From assembly GCA_004794655.1 (NCBI GenBank), contig SMMW01000567.1, forward strand, positions 1,054,001 to 1,118,000: a stretch of DNA of 64,000 nucleotides, read 5' to 3'. A model generated the notes under the pieces. It had not been told where the DNA came from. It did no database searches and worked only from the letters and a program-made list of their open reading frames with translations. The position numbers were made by a program, and so were the translations under genes. Shown piece after piece: positions 42,543-55,214 of the stretch (positions are counted from its first letter, which is position 1; every line of letters begins with the position of its first letter). The stretch is from Marisa cornuarietis. Lineage: Eukaryota > Mollusca > Gastropoda > Architaenioglossa > Ampullariidae.

Positions 42543-44663
42543 CTGGAAAACGTGTCACCTGTGTAATAAATGGTCGTGCGCTTTTTCTTCTTGACCGGAG
42601 AGAAAAACGAATTATAAGGCCAGCTTGCGGTGTAAAACAACTGATGAGGCGTGGGGTCGGTTAGTGGGAGAAAAGTAGTGTTGCTGCATAGCCGTTACTC
42701 TATCACCTGCGGTCAGATTTTTGTGAGGACGTGTTGGAGATTTTCAGAATGACTTAAAGATCAGATAAGACTTTTTTAAAATTCCAGATGGCAATTAGAG
42801 GCAGCTCTATATGGAAACACAGCAACAAAAGTGCATCTGAAAGACATTCGCTCCATCTCTATCTCTTTCCCCTCGCCTCCCACCACCTCCTGATTATGCA
42901 CATAATCTTTTCGTCCTTTTCCGTCCATGATCTTGTCCGTGATGTCATACACAGGGATGTATAATTGGTCTCCTTTCCGCGGCAAATGTTTATGTCCTCT
43001 CCAGCTCTTCTCTGCTGTCAGAGAGAGATTTGTCCTTTTAGAGGAGCCAGGAGAGTCCGCATAAAATATTCATTCTTAAGTTGAGCGCTTCATACACTCT
43101 TGTGGTAGTCTCTCAGTCAGTTGTGGTGCTGATGATGGGGAAGATACGAGCGTTCTGGCAGCATTAGACAATACTGTTGTAATGTTGATCCGTATATTTG
43201 TTGTAGGACTAAGAATGTCTTCAGTAGTCGTTGCAAGACACTGTCCTTATTTGCAAGTAGAAGTCACCTTCATTCAATGGGCGTTAACACTGTGTTTTCA
43301 ATCGTCGCCTATAGTTCTCATTAAATATTGAGAACATTGTACTTCTGTGTGGAATTAGCTTCTTAACTGTAGAGATTATGTCCTGTTTGTCAAATGGTGA
43401 TTATGGTGATGGTTATGATGTTGATCAGGAATTCTTCTAATGCGCAGTTTTGCATCACATCTTTGCATAAGAAAAAAAATTAGATAAGCAATTAAAAGAA
43501 GGGAGGAAAAGGGTTGTAGCATGAAACAGAGAGGCTAAATCAAAATATGTGAAGACATAAAACAGAATGGATGACATGTGTGATGGCGGTGGTAGATGTC
43601 AATGGAAGCCCACAACGTTTGTCTCATCCTCACCAAAGTCGGCAAGAATATTTACAGTTAGATTCTAAGAATAAATCCCAAACACAGAAGACAAAAAGGT
43701 GTCAGCTACGTGAAAGGCTATCATTCTAGTCATTATGTAGAGGATGACTCCATATGTCTCCCTATTACAAGTCATTTTACGCTCTTTTCACATCGCGTTC
43801 ACTATTTTTTCCAATGGCCGTGGACGATGGTTCTTCGCAGTTTTCAACTTTTTCTTAAATAGTAGCAGCCATTTAGACCATGGACGTTGTCTGAATAGAA
43901 CAGTAGCCAGCTTTGAAGAAACAGCCGTTGCAAACAGCTGTTAGCGTGATGACACATCATTAGAGTATAAACTGGGCTAATTTATTGACTGATCGCCTTT
44001 TATTGGATGGTCCCTGAACACGGAGGGCGAGTATTAGAGATAGAGGAGCATGGAGCACACACTGGCGGGGGTGGGAGCTGACAATAGCAGTCTTTGGATG
44101 GCCTGTTGATCTTTTTCTGTTAAATTATTTTTGTTTTGGCCGAGAAACGAGACACTAGTAATGCGTTACGAGAAGCGAGGCACTGCTAATGAGAATGATG
44201 CATAGGAAAGTGCGTGGGATGCAGCAGTTTGATTATCACCCCAGTTACCCCTTTGTTTCCTTTCACATTTTCCTTCCATTCCCCGCGTATCTCCCTCAGT
44301 CACGCTGTCGCTGTCTCATATTCGTTGTTGCAAATGTTGGAAATGTAGATACAAGTTGAGGCTGAGTGTGCTTGTCAAAATGGTAATGCGTAAGAAAGCG
44401 TTGAATACACAGCGGGAGTGTGTGGCATGTGACAGTGAGTATACTTGGACAGTCTTGGCATGTGGTAGTGAGTATACTTGGACAGTCTTGGCACGTGGGA
44501 GCTGTAACGTGATTGTCCATCTAGCGCTTCATTTGAGTCAAGCTTATTAATGTGCAGCATCAGTGTAATCAAACAGTAAAACACTTGCACTCTTGATGTC
44601 CCTTGCATGACAGCTTATGTTCGGCGATGGGGACACGGCGTTTCCAGTGAAGCCACCACGCCA

Positions 44664-44702
<39 letters not shown>

Positions 44703-44712
44703 AGCACGCACA
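44664..44712. repeat. (TC)n(AC)n compound microsatellite
   Basis: A run of CT units passes directly into CA units, with degenerate CA units after 44702. Confidence 0.9.
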
Positions 44713-45032
44713 TACACACACGCACATACACACTCTTTCTCTCTATCAAAACCTCTGTCTCTTCCTCTAATAGGTACCATCTGAAATGACAATGTTGCCT
44801 ACGATTATTTTGTGCCATAAAGGTACGTCGTACTTTCTTCTGCGTAGTTCCACTTAAAACCACCGGTAACATTTTAGAAAGGACAAACTGAAAGTTGACA
44901 ATAAACATACTCCAGGCAAACATAAACCTACCATACATACTCCAGGACCTAGCTGTAATCAAAAGTACAATCCTGCTAAGTTTAGTGTAGATCGGACAAA
45001 CCGTGTCGATTTGATGAAGTGTCAACCTCCAC

Positions 45033-45066
45033 AAACACACACACACACTCTGTGTGTGTGTGTGCT
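45033..45066. repeat. (CA)n-ACTC-(TG)n hairpin
   Basis: A run of CA units is followed after a few bases by a run of TG units, which makes a near-perfect self-complementary hairpin of about 34 bases. Confidence 0.7.
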
Positions 45067-46083
45067 TTATTTATACATGGTGTGTAAGTGAGTGAGTGAG
45101 TGTGATCTAGAGGGATGGAAAGAGAAGGAGCGAGGAAGCTACAGGGGAAGGATTCTATGGTAGAAGGGGGATGTTGCACAATGCATGGCTGGCCGAGAGT
45201 TTACATTATAATGGGAACCAGGAACGGCGTGATATTGATCCCGGACTTGCGGGCCGAAATCGGCGGCTGGCTTATTAACAGAGCTGATATTTGTTTTGGA
45301 CAGCAGTAACATTCTCTAATATGGGGCGCACACTCTCACTAACGCTCTGGTACACAAAAAATAGCCAAACTTTTTATCGATCGACCACCCAATCAGTCGA
45401 TTGATCAGTCAGTCACTCTATTGATAAATCAGTCAATCAGTCAATTCATCAATGATAGCTGTCGGCGCATATCTGTCCCTGAAGCAGTATAATCGATGTA
45501 TATATCAATGCTGCTCAAGGGAAAGTCGCGTTGTACTCATTCTCAGATGGTGAGTTCATTAAACTGATAAAATTGACTGGTTTCCTTATTCTTTCCTCAC
45601 CATTTCTGTTGAAGGAAAATTCAAAGACACACATGAGCATGGAGACTACACGTGCACAAACTGCCGCCAAACAAAGTTGCATGTATTTGCGGAAGACATG
45701 GAGGAGATATCCCTTGTTAGCGTTTCCTAACAGCCTGATCATTCTGCTGGCAGTTGTTGGCGATGCGGTGCATGCACAATAGAAATCTCTGTAACTGCGC
45801 AAAAAATAGTAATGCAGCTTTTTTAATGAGCCATGTCTGCCGTTGTTAACGAGCCGTCTGTCGTGTGGCCTTTTCTATAGCAGAAGAATTATGTTGCCAC
45901 AATCTTGAGTGCACGGAGCTTGCATCCTGTGCCCAGTGTTCTGTAAACTAGCTTCATTTTGGGTGGGTATTTTTTTTGTTTTGAGGAGGTATCTTTTAAG
46001 AAGGCGGAATGACAGGCAAGGTCTAGATGCAACACAACTTGCGAACACGATAAAAACATTGATCAATTCAGCACGAATATGCA

Positions 46084-46085
<2 letters not shown>

Positions 46086-46125
<40 letters not shown>
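46086..46125. repeat. (TG)n microsatellite
   Basis: About 19 TG units, directly followed by the (ATA)n end of a SINE tail on the other strand. Confidence 0.9.
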
Positions 46126-46205
46126 TAATAATAATAATAATAAATGAAGATTTGTATAGCGCATATTCACACTCATAGAGAGCATGCTCTTAGCGCTTAA
46201 AAACA
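46126..46205 (-). repeat. SINE tail, minus orientation
   Basis: On the minus strand it reads AAGCGCTAAGAGCATGCTCT, then TGTGAATATGCGCTATACAA, then a TTATTATTATTAT run. This is the same class of tail as at 21600-21690. The upstream body of the element was not defined. It may extend rightwards towards 46650. Confidence 0.6.
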
Positions 46206-46741
46206 AGGAAGAGACATGGGCTAAATGGATAGAATATGAGGGGCGTAAGAATAAACGACAATACTGACGACAAACAGAAAACAAAGATGGAAAACACAAA
46301 AAGACACCAATGAACAGAACATAGAAAATATAGGGATTCTGCAGAGAAAGATGGTAGAAAATTAGCAAGAGCAGAAGGGGGGAGGGTAAGAAGGACGAGC
46401 GTGCCAATATACATACATATATTCACATACACGAGAACAATATCTGATGATCGAGCTTCATGGCGCATGAACAGTCTGGAAGGATGTGCAGGCACAGGAG
46501 AAGACCCAGAAATACTAAACTGGCTGCTCTCCCGAGGGCCAGACGAAAGAAGAGAGTGGCCTGAGCCCGAACTCATCGCTTGCCTGCGTTCTGTTGCAAG
46601 GGAAATGTTTAGGGTGACCGTGACCCACCACGAACAAGCTTCCCCCACTGCACCTCGAGAGGAAGAATGCTGTGCACATGCCCACTACTATGTCGCAGGA
46701 AGTTCTTAAGTATATCTTAAAATATTTTCATTCGTGTATAT

Positions 46742-47065
46742 AGCAGGAAATCCCTTAAGTATATCCAAAAAAGTTATCATCCATATGCAGACTTATTTAG
46801 CAGGAAATCCCTTAAGTATATCCTAAAAGGTTATCATCCATATGCACACTTATATAGCAGGAAATCCCTTAAGTATATCATAAAAGATTATCATCCATAT
46901 GCACACTTATATAGCAGAAAATCCCTTAAGTATATCCTGAAAGGTTGGTGTACATATGCATGCTTATATAGCAGGAAATGCCTTGCTCAAAGGTTGTCAT
47001 ACATGTGCACATTTATATAGCAAGTATTTCCTAAATGCTGTCATACATATGCACACTTATATAGC
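46742..47065. repeat. Minisatellite, 57-bp unit, about 6 copies
   Basis: AGCAGGAAAT begins units at 46742, 46799, 46856, 46913 and 46970, exactly 57 bases apart. Two shorter degenerate units start at about 47019 and 47063. Each unit contains CCCTTAAGTATATCC and CCATATGCACACTTATAT. Confidence 0.9.
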
Positions 47066-47073
47066 ACCGACTC

Positions 47074-47643
47074 TTAAGTTTGCTGTAAAAGGTTGTTAAC
47101 AATTCTTAGACATGCGTGAATCAATAGATTTTTCCAAGTGAAAATACAAAATGTCACGGGAAAACTACAGACAAGCAAGAAAGTTGTGAATAAGTTGGCA
47201 ACAAACGAATTACAGTTCATCATCAGCAAGTAAAGGAAAATGCAGCAAAAACGTTGATAACGAACATATTTACTGAACAAGTATACAGACATTTGCAAAA
47301 TTCTGTGGGTAAAACATAAAAACAGTTCAGATGATTGTAAAACATGTTTTGTAGCAAAAAACTCATAGAAATTGACCATCACACTGTTTGTTCCGTAGAA
47401 TAAGAAGACGACGAAAAAACTGCCTTTGACATCTGTGTGTCTGTTTATATGGTTTGTGGGTGTGTTGGAGTTCTCCAAATGAGCACTGACGGGAGCTACT
47501 GACATCCGCTTGGCATGAAAATTGTTTACGCCCGAGTGTGACCGCCGCAGAGAGAAGCATGAAAAATGCAAGTAACGGTCTTGGCTGACCAGGGGCTGTG
47601 GAATAGATCTTCGGCGATGAAGCCTTAGGTCCTCGGGAGGCAA
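47074..47643 (-). other. 189-codon open frame of unknown status
   Basis: Longest non-repeat open frame on the minus strand outside known exons. The first half is basic and polar. The second half is rich in Phe, Leu and Cys, as expected of translated AT-rich DNA. No family was recognised, no neighbouring splice structure was seen, and the right-hand end abuts nothing promoter-like. Probably a chance frame. Confidence 0.2.
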
Positions 47644-48759
47644 CAGTCTACGGGGGAGATAATAACACAGTTCTCAACACCCGCTCTTGATTCACGATCT
47701 GTCCTCGTTCTGATGCTCTACCCTGGACATTGCGCGTTATTCAGTCCTTGCAGGTCTGCCGGAAAGATGAAGAAACTAAGTCCGGGAAAAATGTTTATGC
47801 ACTTGACGAGAGAGGTCGGGGGAGAGAGAAAATGCATTTCTGTGTTTAAAATACACCTCTAAGCGTACATTTACATAATAATATATTTTCATGCTTAACT
47901 TCGTGCGTTTCTTTTAAATTAATGTTCCATTTATAACGACTCTTTACATAGAGATGGACAGATAAGAAGTTGAGAGAGAAATTGTAGGGATTTGAAACTA
48001 GAAGTGCACCAGACGACCCTAAATCTTGTAAAAGTTGTTCATCCATGATTTCATCTAAAGGCAATTACAAATCAGCCGAGAAATGTGGTGGAGGGACGGG
48101 GAGGGTGTATGGGAGAGTGTTTAAAAGTACAGGAAGGGCATATTGGCGCAGATACGCTTTTGATGCGTGTTGCCATCTTTGCCGTTTCACCATCAGTAAA
48201 ACACGACGGCAATATAACTGTGTGTTTTAAAATAGAAAATATTAAGTTACTGCAGGCTTGCAATCTGCTAAACGGCCTGTGCGTATGGCATCGGCGTTCC
48301 TCTGTTGGGAAGAGAATGGCGTTTCATGAATGGCGCAGTTTATACGAGCTTTGACGGTCTTGTCTGAGGGTGGTGTCGGGGCTCGGCAATGCTGACTGGA
48401 TAATCTACCCTTCTTTCCGTGAAAACGTATTCTATTGCAGAGCCATTTATCCTTGCACGTGCATGATCAAGCATTGCAAATGGCAGACGATATGAAATGG
48501 ACGTAATATCGTCTTCTTTTTACCGAGAAGCAGAGCCATCTCAGCATAAGGTCCTCGTGACTTTCGTCTTGTCGAACAGAAATACTGCTGGCTGAACGAG
48601 ATTACATCGAGTGTAGTTTTGTTTGTTTGTTTGTTGAATAGCCAGAAGTGACATTGTGGTGGTAATTGACTAATAGAGGTATTGTGGCAGGATGGTGGTA
48701 ACTGAATGGACGTATTGTGGTGAAATGATAGTAGGAATTTTTGTGAAACGAATGTTGTA

Positions 48760-49720
48760 ATTATGATGACACAAGGGTAGTAATTATGGTGCCAAGATGG
48801 TGGTAATTGTAGTGACACGATGGTAGTAATTGTAGTGACATGACGGGGGTAATTGTCACGATGGTGGTAATTGTGGTGATATGACGGGGGTAATTGCAGT
48901 GACACGATGGTGGTAATTGTAGTGACACGATGGTAGTAATTGTAGTGACACGACGGGGGTAATTGTAGTGACACGATGGTGGTAATTGTAGTGGCATTAC
49001 GGGGGTAATTGTAGTGACATGCCGGGGTAATTGTAGTGACACGATGGTGGTAATTGTAGTGACTTGACGGGGGTAATTGTAGTGACACGATGGTGGTAAT
49101 TGTAGTGACACGATGGTAGTAATTGTAGTGACATGACGGGGGTAACTGTAGTGACACGATGGTGGTAATTGTAGTGACATGCCGGGGTAATTGTAGTGAC
49201 ACGATGGTAGTAATTGTAGTGAGACGATGGTAGTAATTGTAGTGACATGACGGGGGTAACTGTAGTGACACGATGGTGGTAATTGTAGTGGCATTACGGG
49301 GGTAATTGTAGTGACACGATGGTGGTAATTGTAGTGAGACGATGGTAGTAATTGTAGTGACATGACGGGGGTAACTGTAGTGACACGATGGTGGTAATTG
49401 TAGTGACATGCCGGGGTAATTGTAGTGACACGATGGTAGTAATTGTAGTGAGACGATGGTAGTAATTGTAGTGACATGACGGGGGTAACTGTAGTGACAC
49501 GATGGTGGTAATTGTAGTGGCATTACGGGGGTAATTGTAGTGACACGATGGTGGTAATTGTAGTGAGACGATGGTAGTAATTGTAGTGACATGACGGCGG
49601 TAACTGTAGTGACACGATGGTGGTAATTGTAGTGGCATGACGGGGGTAATTGTAGTGACACGATTGCGGTAATTACGGTGATGCGATGGTGGCAATTGTG
49701 GTGACACGATGGTGGCGACC
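48760..49720. repeat. 23-bp minisatellite with higher-order structure
   Basis: About 42 units of the form TGACACGATGGTGGTAATTG plus TAG (23 bases), with variants containing GACGGGGG, GCCGGGG (22 bases) and GAGACGATGGTAG. The marker ACATGACGG recurs at 49131, 49245, 49360, 49474 and 49589, so five-unit blocks of 114-115 bases repeat. Alternate blocks are more alike, giving a 229-base period. Because 23 is not a multiple of three and the minus-strand unit has no stop in any frame, long frames (up to 404 codons) appear by chance. Confidence 0.95.
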
Positions 49721-49739
49721 GTTGTTTGTGCCGGTGCCA

Positions 49740-51051
49740 TGGAGCTCTAGTTTTTCAGCTCCTGTTTGCATGCGTGCATAGATTTTTTTCCTTGATATTA
49801 TTTGGCGAGAAAAGAGATTTGCAGGCATGCTAACCAACTCCCAAAGCCGCTCGCGAACTATTACACGTCACTTATTTTTCCCTCTTTAATGGCCGGCTAG
49901 GCCCGTTTCGCTTTTGCGTCGATAAGCTACAAGTAGCCTTCATCGCGGAAATCTTGAGACTTGTCGTGCAGGCCTGATAGTCACCCGCCATCGCCTGCTA
50001 TCAGAACGAGCCTCGTTTTTATTTTCAGAGCTCCTCATTTCAAAGAGATTTTCTGTCAGAAACATGGCTGGAAACAGGATGTAACTGTACGGTGCCAAGT
50101 AATTAACATTGATTTCTGCGTAATTATTATTCCTGACGAGATATGTTTCGAAGCGTTCTTCTCAATCGATTTGTGTACGAACATTGCACGCGCAGACATT
50201 TGTATCCGCTTCTTAACAGCGGTGCACGGAGCAGCGGAGGGGAAGTAACGGCACATTTGGCAGTAGAGGAGGCAGCTTTGCATACGTTTCGATAACGCCT
50301 TCGGTCGGGCTCTCTCATCTGACCCTCCAAACAGCCAGCTCAGCGCTTTTAGCCTCGAGATAAGCATAATGAAAGCGGACAATAATTCTCCTGAATCCGG
50401 CTTGCAGCTTATTTAGCTCTCAGAAGCAGCAACATCTACAAGCCTAGTTGTCTCTCACCCTTCTCCCTCCCCAGTACGCACTTTTCTCCATGCAGCGACG
50501 GACAGCGCGAGCACGTACGCGCACGTCAACTCATTCATTCATACGAGTTAAAAAAAATGGAAGGGCAACATTGAAAAAAACAAAATTCATCACTTTGAAT
50601 CAATGGCGTGCACGACCGCTCAGGTTTGTAAGCCCCCTTCCAAACACACCCAAGATTAGTGTAGCGTACTGCCGAGGAGCCGTGGTCGAGCGCCGATATT
50701 GCCCCAATCACTCAGTCACGAGGGCCCGTGCGAGGTGACTGGCAGGCAAAAAAAAAAAAGCCTGGCCACAAGTCGGGGGAAATCAGCGTCGATGGACGCA
50801 TTTTAAAGTGGGACCAGGACCCACATGTTGATTTCTGATCGCCTTATGCTACATCTGTCAGGTGGTCTTCGAAACTACAGCGGAGTACTTGCCATGGACA
50901 CAGTCTTCATGCAGACCCGTTTCCGTTTATAAATGCAGCTTGATGCACAAGGACAAATTAGATGGACAAATTATAAATATATATATATAGAGAGAGAGCA
51001 ATCTATTAAAAAGCACCAGGTCAATAAGACTGCTTTATTGATAGATTTAAG

Positions 51052-51089
<38 letters not shown>

Positions 51090-52854
51090 CTTTTGGCAGT
51101 CATACTCTTCGTTACGTGAAAGACGCTGCACTGAGGTTCACCTTTGAAGATCCACGCTGCCATTCACTAATGTGTCGCCCCTGTAACCGTGCAGATCGAG
51201 GCTGATTCCCGCAGCAGAGATGGCGCGAAGCCAAAGTATTTTCCAGCCTCCGACAGAGAAAATTAGAGGAATACTATATGCATGGAAATCATTTTGCACG
51301 ATTGAACTATTTTTTATATTTCTTTGTGATATTTTTCAGTACTTTGACGTGCGAGTCAGAAGTTAATGCCATATAAGGATAGCGTCTTGGTCCTGCAGTT
51401 TCTTCGTCGATGTGATGGTGGTGATGGTGACGGTGTGGGTGGATGGCGTGGTGGTGGCCTGAGATCAAGATAAACAGCTCGGCCAGACGTGACGCTAGGG
51501 GTAGTAAAGTGGAAGGAGGTGGGAGGGACAAGTTGGGAGGATTCGATCGACGTGGGACGGAATGTCCTCTAGGGGAGCGTGCCAGAAGAAGATGGCCAGG
51601 CTGGCTGGCAGGCTGGCCGGCTGGCTACACAAGAAGGAAGATCAGACTTTGGGCACGCTTACAACGGGGCAGCTATTGCTGCCGTTTGTAACTGGTAGAT
51701 TTGCCTCTATTGATCTGAGCTCTCTCTCTCTCTGTGCTCTCCTCCCCCCTTGTCCCAACCCTGCTCTTTCCTTCACCAAACCATGGGTGAGCACCTCGAC
51801 ACCGAACGCCCGTGGATAAATACTGCGGGAAAGAAAGCGAAGAGGCTTGTTTTTCTCAACTCTGACGCCATTTGCCCTGGTCCTGGGGCGTCTGTGTGGA
51901 CGATGGGGTGGAGACATATACGACCATCCTTGTCATAAGTTTGGCAGCTTTCTGAGTGCGGCACATTCACGTGAGGTGCTACCGACTTCACGTTCGGCCG
52001 AGAAATGTGCGGCGGACAAATGGAGGGAGGTAGGGGAAAGTGCTGAAAAGTTATCCACCGTCCCGTAGTCAGTGGCTGGTGCTCCAGGCTATCGATCGTT
52101 TAAGCTGTTGGCATGGAAGTATTAGAGAGAGAGAGAGAGAGATGGAGGGTGGTGGACGCCCTGGTCAGCTGGTTCGCCAGTGCCACCGCAGTCCATGTTT
52201 TTTGATAACAGGTGTCCGCTGCAGGAGGGGGTGAAAATTACTCGTGTTTGCACAGCGACACTTTGCTGCAGCTCGTGGATTAGCTCCCCTGGAAAATAAT
52301 GCGCAGACGACCGACCGGCGTTTCTTGCCGTGTTGATACGACGGAGGGGGTGACGGGTAGGGGCGAGTGAGGTTCTTTGGTAAGAATCTACTTCTTTTCA
52401 GATATAAACATACATAGCTTTCTAGAATTTGGCAACTGCGCACGGGCGGGCGCGCGCCATTCCTTCATCCGTTCCCCTCCCCCCTACCGTCCCTCCGTTG
52501 GATTAGGAAGGACGCACGGTAGCACTTGGTCCCTCGGCAACTTTGAAGCGGACCAGCCAGAAGAGTGTTGTTAGTCGAGGGAGTTTTGACTGATGTATTG
52601 TTTAGCGGCATTTGGACAGCGATAATAAATGCCTGCGCCCCTGACGCAGTCTCGTGCGGTCTATGACTTGCAGAACCATGCAGCGGAATTGACATAAAGC
52701 CATAGTATGCTGATACAGCATCGAGCGGCCGACATTTTTCTCAGTCATAGCCATAATCGTCGGCCGGGACTGTTACGTGTGCGGCGTAAAGTCGACAATA
52801 TTTGGGACAGGGCCTCAACGGACGAAGGACCAGCAGCACCACGGGACTCACAGC
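49740..52854. other. Upstream region of the unrecognised plus-strand gene
   Basis: Contains (GATT)n at 51052-51089 and (GA)n near 52125, and becomes GC-richer from about 51400. It probably holds the promoter and 5' untranslated exon(s) of the gene at 52855, but no transcription start or splice site could be fixed. Confidence 0.4.
51052..51089. repeat. (GATT)n microsatellite
   Basis: About nine GATT units. Confidence 0.95.
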
Positions 52855-55127
52855 ATGGCTTATGACAGAATCTGTTTTGTGGATGAACGTCGTGAAGGAA
52901 GCATGCGGGAAGGAGATAGCGGGCATGGAGTCACCTTCCCCTGGCATCTGGGCCCGGAGCTGGTGTACGACGAAGTGGGACCTCCCACAGCCGAAACAAA
53001 AGAGTCGACCTCACGTGCACCAGCGGCAGACTATCCAATACTTCCTTCAGACCCGTCTGCTGGTCACGAGTCTTCCGTGGATGAAAATCCACCTCCGTGT
53101 GGGCATTTCGAAGGCTATCTTTGGACAGGCTTTTCTGCGGTCCAGTCCGTTATTGACGCTGAAACGAGGCCGGAACGCAGGAACCGAGAGTCGGCAGAGC
53201 TGTGCGAGATTAAGCCCGCGGTCAGCAGACAGGAGTCGACCCACAGCAGCACCGTGGCCGTTGCCGGCTCCCCACCGCGGCCCGTCTCCCTGTACAGACT
53301 CTCATTTGACGGCAGTGGGTCGCCCTGCCCTGACCTCGAGGTCATTTCCAGCTTCAGCAGCTCCGTCCTTTCTGACATCTGCCTCAAGACCGATGATGAC
53401 GATTTTGTTGCCGATAACGAAGAGTCGCCGCCATGTTTCCCATCACCACCAGTCACGCGGCGCACGCAGTCCGTGTCGAGTGATGTCAGCGAGGGATCCT
53501 TGCTCAGAGACGTGCTAGACTTCAAGTCATCCATCACTTCCTCCGCCGACCTAAACCGTTACGCCTTCAGTAAGCAGGTGTCCAAACACGGCGCCAATAC
53601 ACCATCCGTGCCTTGTGATATGGACCGTACTTGTGAAACAAAGGACACGTCTGAACAGTTTGGCAAATACCCAGTTAAGAAAGATTCCAGGGCAACACCT
53701 CGCAGACAAGACGAAGAAATCGTTGAGGTGGAGGCGGTCCGTGTCAGAAAGAGAGCGGTTGACGTCGGCGTGGGCCGCGAAGTGGCTGACGTAGCTGTGG
53801 GCCGTGAAGTGGTTGACGTTGGGGTGGGCCCTGAAGTACAAGCGCCGCCCTTGACCTCAGTGACATCGTCATCGTCGGAACGAGGCAAGCAATCAGATGG
53901 AGAGACGATGGAGAACTACCCATTGATGACTCGGCCATCTGTCGATTACGCCAGCATCGACGAAGATCCTGGCACTTCCGGGATGACAGGGTTTTCCGTG
54001 CAGGCCACTGCGTGCTGCACCAGCGCAGGCTCCGTCACCATGGTGTCGCCGATCACTTCGCAACCCAAGGCCTCGGGGCGAAACGTGTCATGGTGCTTGG
54101 ACTCGGTGACGGAGAAAGCCGTGAGGTCGTCGCCGTCATCAAGCGTAAAAAGCAAGGACAGGCCTAAGAGGTCACCCGACTTGTCAACTGCCAGGAGAGC
54201 GGAAGGAAAGAATGAAGCAGCAAAAAGGCCCCCAGCCCCCAGCAGCAAGGCGCTCGCTAAGGAGGCGAAACCCTCGGAAGGGCAGGCACGTCTGCTGAAA
54301 GTCATCAGTGACCTGCGACGTTCACAGGGAATGGAAGCTGGGGACAGCGGGTACAGTCTCAAAGACATGACCGCCAACGGCTTGTCCACCATCAGCTGCG
54401 GGGTCAAGGACGTAATTCGTTTTCTCTATGTACCGTTCCAGTGCTGCCGCAAAAAGGTGAGGTCAATTTTTGTCAGATGCCACTGTCTAAACCTGATTAA
54501 GAGCGAAAAAAAAGAAACAAGTAAAGTTCTTCTTGTATTAAATAATCCGGAATGAGACATAACAAGAAGGAATGATTGTAAAAAAATTCAGCTTCAGAAA
54601 GCTACCTGACTGCAGCTTGCTTGACATGGGTAAAAATATGCCACGTGTTGTTGTTCTGGAAATTGTATACATTGCTAATCTTTACCTGGACTGAAGCCTT
54701 GACAATACATAAAGCTCATGCATGCAAAAGTTGTCCTTCGTAGCACAAAGCGGTCATTTCTACTTGGACACACACATCCTACATATGAGAAGTCCTGTGT
54801 TATACAGGGTGGGCCACATTCAACCAGTACGTGCTGTCCGTGTCATTCCACTTTCGATTACGAAGAGACAAACTGGTTTAATGTGGCCCACCCTGTACAA
54901 CATCACTTTGATAGGAATCTACCCCTAAGGTTACCAATGAGAAGGCGAATATTCCGGGGTGATGGGAACACTTTTGTACAGGCTAAAAATAACTCTGTCA
55001 ATTAATTTTTCTTCTTATCATTCCTTTTGTCTTTTGTTTAATCTCCATTCTGGTCTTTTCTTCTATATCTTTTTATCTTTCATTCCTTCCTTTCTTGTGC
55101 CTTCGTGTCTTTGTTCCATTACTTATT

Positions 55128-55214
<87 letters not shown>

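Larger units (their letters stand above)
42543..46080. other. Gene-poor stretch with microsatellites
   Basis: Contains a small three-part repeat at about 44415-44500 (AGTATACTTGGACAGTCTTG, period about 33), (TC)n(AC)n at 44664-44712 and GAGTGAGT runs near 45090. No gene was recognised. Confidence 0.35.

Noticed and set aside
46401..46709. 102-codon plus-strand frame with a charged central part, and a 152-codon antisense frame
   Set aside because: It lies next to a SINE tail and may be part of that element. There is no splice site pair and no recognised domain.
46742..47065. CRISPR-like array
   Set aside because: The repeats are directly tandem with no unique spacers, and the DNA is animal.
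48447..49661. 404-codon minus-strand open frame (and 238, 148 and 83-codon partners)
   Set aside because: It is entirely the 23-base minisatellite plus flank. All three frames are open because the unit has no stop, and the peptides are the same unit read in rotation.
52777..52854. Upstream extension of the large open frame to 52777
   Set aside because: The first codon there is GTG, not ATG. The ATG at 52855 has a strong context.
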